Positions 1 through 5,524 of a DNA stretch of 6,552 nucleotides are shown here, one piece after another. The stretch comes from Desulfobacterales bacterium (GTDB lineage: Bacteria > Desulfobacterota > Desulfobacteria > Desulfobacterales > Desulfobacteraceae): contig JAKSAU010000279.1 in the NCBI GenBank assembly GCA_022361535.1, positions 1 through 6,552 of the forward strand, given 5' to 3'. Both the position numbers and the translations under genes were made by a program. The notes beneath the pieces are model-generated. The model had not been told where the DNA came from. It did not search any database and saw nothing but the letters and a program-made list of their open reading frames with translations. The number at the start of each line of letters is the position of its first letter. The first letter of the stretch is position 1.

Positions 1-846
1 ACCTTAGACTGCTCTTATTGTATCCTCCAGGCATATTTTCATCCGCCGGTACTTCAGTACTTTGCAGGCCTTGATAAACTTAATACGGCACTTGACCAAG
101 CCTTCTCAAGGCAAAAAATAATGCGTATCGGTACAGGTGAATATACAGATTCTTTGATCTGGGAACCGGTGAGTATGATGCCGAAGTTCCTTGTTGAAAA
201 ATTTGCTGCCCAGGACAAAGCTGTACTTGAGTTGAAAACAAAAACCGTTAATATTAATTCACTGCTGGACCTTGACCATAACGGGAAAACCATTTTAGCC
301 TGGTCTGTCAACACTCCTGAAGTCATTGGTTCGGAAGAAAAAGGAACAGCAGCCCTTAAAGCCCGTCTTGAAACAGCAAAAAAGGCAGCAGAAAAAGGGT
401 ATAAGATTGCTTTTCATTTTGATCCTATCATTCTTTATGACGGATGCGAAACAGAGTATGAAAAAGTAATACGCTCCATATTCTCGCATGTTGATCCTTC
501 AAACATTGTCTGGATCAGTATTGGAACCTTCAGGTTTATGCCCCAGCTTAAATCTGTTATAGAAGCCAGGTTTCCCAAATCCATTATTCCCTACGGAGAG
601 TTTATTTTGGGTTTGGATAACAAGATGCGGTATTTTAAACCGTTAAGAATAGCTATTTACCAAAGGTTGGCAGCATTATTCAAACAAATTGCACCCGATG
701 TCATGGTCTATTTTTGTATGGAGGACGAGGAAGTCTGGGAAAAAACCTTTGGATTCTTCCCCAAAAAAGAAGGCGAACTTGGACACCTTTTGGACAAAGC
801 TGCTGTAAAACGTTGCGGATTAAATAAGTCAATTCTCAGCCAATAA
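1..846 (+). CDS. SPL-like (SplB family) radical SAM protein, 5'-truncated by window edge
   Basis: The reading frame is open from base 1 and continues through an internal ATG at 121 to TAA at 844-846, giving 281 residues; the true start lies left of the window. The first residues, TLDCSYCILQAYF, carry the last two cysteines (C4, C7) of the radical SAM CxxxCxxC motif, which binds the [4Fe-4S] cluster that cleaves S-adenosylmethionine; the first Cys would sit one codon upstream of the window. Further family-like blocks are RIGTGEYTDSL (42-52), LELKTKTVNI, the GTFRF stretch and the C-terminal YFCMEDEEVWEKTFG. Together these resemble the spore photoproduct lyase family, whose characterised members repair the UV thymine dimer known as spore photoproduct. 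The position where Bacillus/Geobacillus SPL carries its H-donor Cys appears to be Tyr48 here, so the exact reaction is uncertain. It was probably about 330-370 residues when complete. The gene may share a transcript with the downstream lipid kinase, but the 114-nt gap leaves this open. Family assignment is confident; substrate is not. Confidence 0.85.
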   Translation, partial: TLDCSYCILQAYFHPPVLQYFAGLDKLNTALDQAFSRQKIMRIGTGEYTDSLIWEPVSMMPKFLVEKFAAQDKAVLELKTKTVNINSLLDLDHNGKTILAWSVNTPEVIGSEEKGTAALKARLETAKKAAEKGYKIAFHFDPIILYDGCETEYEKVIRSIFSHVDPSNIVWISIGTFRFMPQLKSVIEARFPKSIIPYGEFILGLDNKMRYFKPLRIAIYQRLAALFKQIAPDVMVYFCMEDEEVWEKTFGFFPKKEGELGHLLDKAAVKRCGLNKSILSQ

Positions 847-923
847 GAACGCTAAAGTACACTTTAATTTAGCATTCAAATAGCCTTTCCTGTCGCGTGA
901 CTGAAACCTGTCATGCCAATAAA

Positions 924-952
924 TTGACTTGGTAAGTATTTCCGGATAAAAA
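924..952 (+). promoter_or_regulatory. possible sigma70-type promoter ahead of the lipid kinase gene
   Basis: TTGACT (924-929) matches five of six bases of the -35 consensus. After 17 nt it is followed by TAAAAA (947-952), four of six of the -10 consensus. It lies in the 114-nt gap between the radical SAM gene and the kinase gene. A start site the usual distance downstream would fall within a few bases of the ATG at 961, giving a nearly leaderless mRNA; this fits the lack of a clear Shine-Dalgarno there but also makes the call fragile. No other signal stands out in the gap. Confidence 0.3.
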
Positions 953-960
953 ACGAATAT

Positions 961-1848
961 ATGAAAATAGCATTAATTGCCAACCCCTATTCTGGTCACC
1001 ACAGTACAAGGAAACATCTTCCTCTAGTTAAAAAATCCCTGGATGATATGAACATCCAAGCTGATATATTTATTTCGAAATCCCAGGATCACATAAAAAC
1101 CATTTTAATTCGTCTGGATATCCATAAATACGATGCGGTAGTCGCCATGGGAGGAGACGGTACCAACTTTCATATGCTCAACGGCCTTCTCAGTAGATAC
1201 ACTCCCGCTGATTTACCCCCTTTGGGTATTATACCTGCTGGATCAGGGAACTCTTTTTCCAAAGATTTAGGTATAAACAATATAAAAGAAGGGTTACAAG
1301 CATTGAAACAGAACTGCCCGCGACCTGTGGATATGATCTCCTTTATCAATGACAAAGAGACCTTTTATTTTGTTAATCTTATGGGTTTTGGTTTTGTAAC
1401 GGACGTAGCAGTTACAGCACAGCGATTCAAGCGCGTACATGATTTATCATATCTAATTGGTGTCCTTCACCGAACTGCTTTACTTTCATTTCATCATATG
1501 GAATTAGAAATAGACGGTCATCTTATTTCAGGTCCCAATTGTTTTGTGGAATTTTGCAATTCAAGATACACCGGTGGAAACATGCTTATGGCACCCCAGG
1601 CCAAAATAGATGACGGACTTATGGATATCATCATAACTGGCCCAATGACAAAGAAAAGGTTGCTTGGTGCCTTGCCTAAAATCTATACCGGCAGCCATGT
1701 TAATATGAACGAAGTGACCTGTATCCAGGCAAAAAGAGCTGAAATACGAACAAGCCCCTCTAAAACACTACTTCCGGATGGAGAGATTATGGGGCATACA
1801 CCCGGGATCGTTCAAGTCATCCCAAAAGCGTTGAGGTATTTGTCATGA
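961..1848 (+). CDS. diacylglycerol/lipid kinase family protein (YegS/DgkB-like)
   Basis: This 295-residue protein has the usual length and layout of the DAGK/sphingosine-kinase/YegS fold, soluble enzymes that phosphorylate lipid alcohols with ATP at the membrane surface. Visible motifs in order: NPYSG at 8-12; the nucleotide-binding GGDGT at 64-68; PAGSGN at 92-97; the NLMGFGFVTDV block at 139-149 where the second domain begins; APQAKIDDGLMD at 211-222; and the C-terminal PDGE at 272-275, typical of the family's metal/active-site region. The start is the ATG directly before KIALIANPYSG, the normal N-terminus of the family. The Shine-Dalgarno is poor (only CCGGA, about 13 nt upstream). The stop TGA overlaps the next gene's ATG in an ATGA arrangement, so the acyltransferase is probably translationally coupled. 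The substrate (diacylglycerol, a sphingoid base, undecaprenol or another lipid) cannot be read from sequence; DAG to phosphatidic acid is the default inference given the PlsC neighbour. Confidence 0.9.
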   Translation: MKIALIANPYSGHHSTRKHLPLVKKSLDDMNIQADIFISKSQDHIKTILIRLDIHKYDAVVAMGGDGTNFHMLNGLLSRYTPADLPPLGIIPAGSGNSFSKDLGINNIKEGLQALKQNCPRPVDMISFINDKETFYFVNLMGFGFVTDVAVTAQRFKRVHDLSYLIGVLHRTALLSFHHMELEIDGHLISGPNCFVEFCNSRYTGGNMLMAPQAKIDDGLMDIIITGPMTKKRLLGALPKIYTGSHVNMNEVTCIQAKRAEIRTSPSKTLLPDGEIMGHTPGIVQVIPKALRYLS

Positions 1849-2543
1849 GAGTATTTTCTTCTATAATCTTGTGGACAATCGGTATTCTTTTCTTTTTCAT
1901 CTCTTTTTGTATTTTAGCGGTTTGTTTGGTGGTACTGCCTCGTCCAAAAACATTTCATCTGGCAAGAAAATTGTTTTCCGTACTTTTAAAACTAATGGGG
2001 ATATCACTGGAAGTTAAAGGACGCAACCACATTGATCCCAAGCAAACCTACCTGATCATGGGTAACCATCAAAGCCTATTCGATCTATTTGTTATCCCTT
2101 CGGCGATCCCCCTGGTGTTTACCGGTGTGGAAGCTGCCTATCACTTTTCAATTCCTGTCTGGGGTTATTTGATAAGAAAATGGGGTTGCATTCCAATTGA
2201 GCGTAATAATTTAGAGCAGGCAAAGAAAAGCCTTGAACTGGCAAGGCAGACACTGGACTCGGGGTTATCCATCGCTATCCTCCCTGAAGGCCATAGAACA
2301 CGTACTGGTAAGATGGGTGACTTTAAAAAAGGCCCCTTTCACTTAGCAAAAGATACACAGGCAACCATACTGCCGTTTGGCATCAGCGGATTATATGAGT
2401 TTCAACAGCGCGGCGGGTTTATTTTGAAGCCGGGCAGGGTGGTTGTGTGCATTGGTAAGCCCATTCCGTATAGTGAGTACTCACACTTCCCTGTTGAGGA
2501 ACTAAGGGACAGGATACACCAGACCATCAAAAGCCTGATTTAA
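1845..2543 (+). CDS. plsC: 1-acyl-sn-glycerol-3-phosphate acyltransferase (PlsC family)
   Basis: This 232-residue membrane-anchored acyltransferase would convert lysophosphatidic acid to phosphatidic acid, using acyl-ACP or acyl-CoA, at the inner face of the cytoplasmic membrane. One strongly hydrophobic N-terminal helix spans about residues 7-31. The four LPLAT motifs are in order: NHQSLFD with catalytic H75 and D80 (HX4D); GCIPIER at 114-120; LPEGHRTRTG at 146-155, with His where EGTR is more usual; and LPFGISG at 176-182. Length matches bacterial PlsC proteins. The ATG overlaps the kinase stop by four bases, and a GAGG Shine-Dalgarno at 1833-1836, inside the kinase gene, sits 8 nt upstream, which supports this start and coupled translation. 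The gene ends 14 nt before a hairpin shared with the converging fusA2 transcript. A genome may carry several PlsC paralogues, so this need not be the essential housekeeping copy. Confidence 0.92.
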   Translation: MRVFSSIILWTIGILFFFISFCILAVCLVVLPRPKTFHLARKLFSVLLKLMGISLEVKGRNHIDPKQTYLIMGNHQSLFDLFVIPSAIPLVFTGVEAAYHFSIPVWGYLIRKWGCIPIERNNLEQAKKSLELARQTLDSGLSIAILPEGHRTRTGKMGDFKKGPFHLAKDTQATILPFGISGLYEFQQRGGFILKPGRVVVCIGKPIPYSEYSHFPVEELRDRIHQTIKSLI

Positions 2544-2551
2544 AATCCAAT

Positions 2552-2581
2552 AAAAAAGCCGGACAGCTTTCGCTGTCCGGC
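2552..2581 (-). terminator. rho-independent terminator of fusA2 (between converging genes)
   Basis: On the minus strand a perfect 10-bp stem, GCCGGACAGC / GCTGTCCGGC, closes a GAAA tetraloop (2558-2581) and is followed at once by six T (2552-2557). This is a textbook intrinsic terminator, 41 nt past the fusA2 stop. Read on the plus strand the hairpin is preceded by A6 but followed by CATTAATCG, with no T-tract, so it would be at best a weak terminator or a 3'-end stabiliser for the plsC transcript. The remainder of the 2544-2622 gap shows nothing else. Confidence 0.88.
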
Positions 2582-2622
2582 CATTAATCGAGCGAGGTAA
2601 CTTTTACATTTAAGTTAACCTG

Positions 2623-4695
2623 CTATGCATTTTCATTTTCAGCATTCACCTGGTCAATCACCTTTTTGGCCATGTCACCAGGTACTTCATCATATTGCTC
2701 AAATTCCATAGTAAACGTACCGCGACCACCGGTCATGGAACTTAGATCCGGTGCATAGCGCAGCATTTCAGACATGGGAACAAGGGCATTGATGATCTGT
2801 TTGTCGTCTTCGGAATCCATACCCAGAACACGTCCGCGTCTTGAGTTCAAGTCACCCATGATGTCACCTGTGGCATCATCCGGTACCTTGACTGCAACTT
2901 TCATGATGGGTTCAAGAAGAACGGCTTTAGCTTCAGCAGCGGCATTCTTAAAAGCAAGAGAGCCGGCAGTTTTAAATGCCATTTCAGAAGAGTCAACAGA
3001 GTGGTAAGAGCCAAAATCCAAGGTGGTTCTAAAATCCACGCATGGGAATCCGGCCAAAATACCTTTTTCCATTGAAGCACGTATACCCGCTTCAACAGCA
3101 GGAATATAGTTTTTGGGAATCACACCGCCGACAATCTTGTCGACAAACTCGTAACCTGACCCTTTGGGCAGAGGTTCAAGTTCGATCCAGCAGTCACCAT
3201 ACTGACCATGTCCGCCAGACTGTTTCTTATGTTTACCCTGAACACGAACTTTCTTTTTAAAAGTTTCCCTGTAAGCAACCTTTGGAGTGGCGATATCCAT
3301 GCCAACGTTGAACTTTCTCTGGATTTTTTCAGCAGTGATTTCAATGTGAACCAAGCCGCGACCGGATAAAATGGTCTGACGGGTCTCTTCTTCACGCTTG
3401 AGCACCAGGCCGGGATCTTCTTCAAGGATCTTACGTACGGCTTCGTGAATCTTATCTTCATCGCTCTTGGACTTGGGCGAAATGGCAAAAGAAATACAAG
3501 GTGGAAGCGGTTCTGGTGCAGGAATCTGAATATCCTGACCACCTGTAAGGGTATCGCCTGTAAGGGTGTCTTTAAGTTTTGCCACAGCAACGATGGCACC
3601 CGGCAGCGCCCCTGTAATGGGTTTCTGCTCTTTGCCTGCAATTTCAAGCAACTGTGAAAAACGCTCTTTGCTGCTTTTTGTAATATTCTGGATATTGCCT
3701 TCTTTGCCAAGAGTACCAGAAATCACCCGGAACAAGGACAGACGACCCGCATAAGGATCAACGATTGTTGCAAATACAAAGCCTGTAAACTCAGCATCCG
3801 GATCCGGAGCGACTTCAACGTCGTTGCCTTCGTGGTCTTTGGCAATCCATGCACCCCTGTCGAGCGGGGAGGGCATATAGTCATTTATGAAATCAAAAAC
3901 GACGTCTACGCCAATCATTTTTGTGGCAGACGCACAGATCGCAGGGTAGAATTCCGCATCCAATACACCATTACGGAAGGCACCCTTGATTTCATCTTCA
4001 GTGAGTTCTTCACCTTCAAGATATTTTTCAAGCAGATCATCATCAAGTTCTGCGATATTTTCAACGAATTCTTCTTTGACCGCGGCAATTTCATCTGCTA
4101 TATCCGCGGGAATATCAATTTTACTTGCTTTTCCGTCTGCATCGTATTCAAAAGCTTCACCGGAAATAATATTGACAAGACCACTGAAGGCTTCTTCTTT
4201 TCCGATGGGATAACAGACCGGGATAACTTTCTTTTTCAATGCTGTCTGGCATGCAGCAACAGCTGTTTCAAAATCAGCACGTTCACGGTCCAGTTTGTTA
4301 ATAATAACAAAACCTGGCAGGTTATATTCCAGAGCAGAGGCAGCTGCCTCTTCTGTCATGGCTGAAGGTCCGCCGACACCGTCAATCACAAAGGCCATGC
4401 TGTCTGCAACGGGAAAACATGTTTTTGCAGCAGAGAAGAAATTCTGATCACCCGGTGTATCCATCAATGTAATTGTATGCTTATTGTGGGTATACTTGAT
4501 GAATGATGTATTGATACTCTGCTGTTTTTTGGTTTCTTCAGGCTGGAAATCCATTACGGTGTTTCCCTCTTCAACCTTTCCAAGGCGATTGGTCACCCCG
4601 GCTTTAAACAGCATAGCCTCAGCAAGAGTAGTCTTGCCTGCACCTCCATGGCCTGCAAAGGCCACATTTCTCATGGTTTTAATTTCTTCGCTCAT
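2623..4695 (-). CDS. fusA2: elongation factor G-like translational GTPase (EF-G paralogue)
   Basis: This 690-residue protein has full EF-G domain order and length, but belongs to the EF-G-like branch rather than canonical EF-G. G1 is GHGGAGKT at 15-22 (canonical EF-G has AHIDAGKT). The switch I region reads KQQSINTSF. G3 is DTPGD at 79-83, with Asp83 where canonical EF-G has the catalytic His of DTPGH. G4 is NKLD at 133-136, and a G5-like CASATK lies near 254-259. The beta-barrel domain with LKDTLTGDTL follows at about 374-383. Domain IV has HKKQSGGHGQYG (489-500) and the tip loop GSYHSVDSSEMAF (562-574), keeping the His at the decoding-site tip. Domain V has LLEPIMKV and GDIMGDLNSRRG. The start is ATG 4695-4693, 5 nt after a strong AAAGGAG; an in-frame TTG at 4713 is much less likely. 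It may help ribosome translocation, recycling or stress responses; specific function is unknown. It lies downstream of tlyA across 73 nt and probably has its own promoter. Confidence 0.93.
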   Translation of the reverse strand: MSEEIKTMRNVAFAGHGGAGKTTLAEAMLFKAGVTNRLGKVEEGNTVMDFQPEETKKQQSINTSFIKYTHNKHTITLMDTPGDQNFFSAAKTCFPVADSMAFVIDGVGGPSAMTEEAAASALEYNLPGFVIINKLDRERADFETAVAACQTALKKKVIPVCYPIGKEEAFSGLVNIISGEAFEYDADGKASKIDIPADIADEIAAVKEEFVENIAELDDDLLEKYLEGEELTEDEIKGAFRNGVLDAEFYPAICASATKMIGVDVVFDFINDYMPSPLDRGAWIAKDHEGNDVEVAPDPDAEFTGFVFATIVDPYAGRLSLFRVISGTLGKEGNIQNITKSSKERFSQLLEIAGKEQKPITGALPGAIVAVAKLKDTLTGDTLTGGQDIQIPAPEPLPPCISFAISPKSKSDEDKIHEAVRKILEEDPGLVLKREEETRQTILSGRGLVHIEITAEKIQRKFNVGMDIATPKVAYRETFKKKVRVQGKHKKQSGGHGQYGDCWIELEPLPKGSGYEFVDKIVGGVIPKNYIPAVEAGIRASMEKGILAGFPCVDFRTTLDFGSYHSVDSSEMAFKTAGSLAFKNAAAEAKAVLLEPIMKVAVKVPDDATGDIMGDLNSRRGRVLGMDSEDDKQIINALVPMSEMLRYAPDLSSMTGGRGTFTMEFEQYDEVPGDMAKKVIDQVNAENENA

Positions 4696-4700
4696 TACTG

Positions 4701-4707
4701 CTCCTTT
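4701..4707 (-). promoter_or_regulatory. strong Shine-Dalgarno of fusA2
   Basis: AAAGGAG on the minus strand lies 5 nt before the ATG at 4695-4693. It decides the start against the in-frame TTG at 4713-4711, which lies upstream of this site and would place the ribosome-binding site inside the coding region. It is the strongest ribosome-binding site in the window, consistent with a well-translated protein. Confidence 0.8.
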
Positions 4708-4727
4708 AAACAATTAATAAAAAACAA

Positions 4728-4751
4728 TATTCTAATAATCAAATTAGAATA
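4728..4751 (-). promoter_or_regulatory. 9-bp AT-rich dyad in the tlyA-fusA2 spacer, overlapping a -10-like box
   Basis: The arms TATTCTAAT (4728-4736) and ATTAGAATA (4743-4751) are perfect inverted repeats around a 6-nt centre, within a spacer that is about 80% A+T. On the minus strand the dyad contains TAGAAT (complement of 4729-4734), five of six matches to the -10 consensus; initiation about 7 nt later would give a leader of roughly 25-30 nt carrying the strong Shine-Dalgarno. A convincing -35 box is not visible (best is TTAATT, 18 nt upstream). Six T follow shortly after (4719-4724), so a weak terminator for dxs-tlyA is a competing reading, though the stem has only one G-C pair. An operator is the third possibility. 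Confidence 0.35.
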
Positions 4752-4768
4752 AAATTAACAGTGTTATT

Positions 4769-5524
4769 TTATTTTTTTTTAAAATCAAGGAAGATAATAT
4801 ATTCTTCATTTCCCTTGGGACCCAAAATAGGAGAAGTTACAGTTCCGTTCACTTTATATCCCCTCTCATTAAAAAAGGCGGAAATATCATTCACCACCTG
4901 CTTTCGGACTTCTGGATCCTTTACAACACCACCCTTGCCAACATGTTCCCGTCCTGCCTCAAACTGGGGTTTGATCAGGGCAAGAATTTGTGTACCATTC
5001 CGCATAAATTTCTCAGCAGATGGAATAACTGTTTTTAACGAAATAAATGAGGTATCAGCTACAACCATATCCATGGACTGGTTCACAACCTCATATTCAA
5101 GGTGCCGGATATTGGTCCGTTCAATCACAACCACCCGGTCATCACTGCGCAACGACCAGTCAAGCTGGCCATATCCCACATCCACTGAAAAGACTTTTTT
5201 TGCGCCGTTTTTAAGCAAACAATCTGTAAATCCGCCGGTTGACGCCCCCACATCCATACACACAGCGTCTTGCACTGATACAGGAAAATAATCCAATGCT
5301 TTTTCAAGTTTAAGGCCGCCGCGGCTAACATAGGGGTGATCCTCTTCCTTGACCTTTATTACAGCATCGGATTTTATCTGTGTCCCGGGTTTATCGACCC
5401 TGATATCATTGACCAAGACATTGCCGGCCATAATGATAGCTTTGGCACGATCTCTTGAACGGATCAAACCTTTTTCAACCAAGACCAGGTCCAGTCTTTT
5501 TTTCACCCCTTTACCCTTTGCCAT
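4769..5524 (-). CDS. tlyA: TlyA family rRNA (cytidine-2'-O)-methyltransferase / hemolysin A homologue
   Basis: This 251-residue protein has an N-terminal S4 RNA-binding domain (about 9-65, KRLDLVLVEKGLIRSRDRAK onward) followed by an FtsJ/RrmJ-like Rossmann methyltransferase. The SAM-binding motif I is DVGASTGGFTD at 91-101. Other family blocks are YVSRGGLKLE (65-74), VADTSFISL (155-163), LIKPQFEAG (183-191) and GNEEY (238-242). K72, D157, K185 and E241 match the K-D-K-E tetrad of 2'-O-methyltransferases. Characterised TlyA proteins methylate cytidines in 16S and/or 23S rRNA; older databases call them hemolysins. Which rRNA sites are modified here cannot be told. The ATG lies 14 nt inside the end of dxs, in a different frame, so translation is probably coupled. 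A GTG at codon 7 (5506-5504), with AAAGGG seven nt before it, is a credible alternative start. The gene ends with nine A (KKK) directly before TAA. Confidence 0.92.
   Translation of the reverse strand: MAKGKGVKKRLDLVLVEKGLIRSRDRAKAIIMAGNVLVNDIRVDKPGTQIKSDAVIKVKEEDHPYVSRGGLKLEKALDYFPVSVQDAVCMDVGASTGGFTDCLLKNGAKKVFSVDVGYGQLDWSLRSDDRVVVIERTNIRHLEYEVVNQSMDMVVADTSFISLKTVIPSAEKFMRNGTQILALIKPQFEAGREHVGKGGVVKDPEVRKQVVNDISAFFNERGYKVNGTVTSPILGPKGNEEYIIFLDFKKK

Noticed and set aside
851..873. Inverted repeats after the radical SAM stop: GCTAAA/TTTAGC, with a nested AAAGT/ACTTT.
   Set aside because: The arms are short, AT-rich and mutually exclusive, and no T-tract follows, so a terminator is not supported.
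3542..3571. Two near-identical 15-bp tandem copies beginning CCTGTAAGGG, which look like a small duplication.
   Set aside because: They encode DTLTGDTLTG in the EF-G-like protein. Canonical EF-G has a similar K-D-x-x-T-G-D-T-L motif there, so the repeat is a family feature rather than a recent duplication.
3120..3710. A 196-codon minus-strand frame inside fusA2, in another frame.
   Set aside because: The product is basic and lacks motifs, and it is fully nested in a gene with continuous EF-G domain matches, so it is an out-of-frame shadow.
3832..4365. A 177-codon open frame on the plus strand opposite fusA2.
   Set aside because: It lies wholly within the well-supported fusA2 gene and has a low-complexity, Phe-rich product that matches no family I recognise. 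It is the antisense shadow of Glu/Lys-rich coding sequence.
4761..5291. A 176-codon plus-strand frame opposite tlyA.
   Set aside because: The Ser/Thr-rich product has no motifs and lies opposite a clear TlyA gene with an intact catalytic tetrad.
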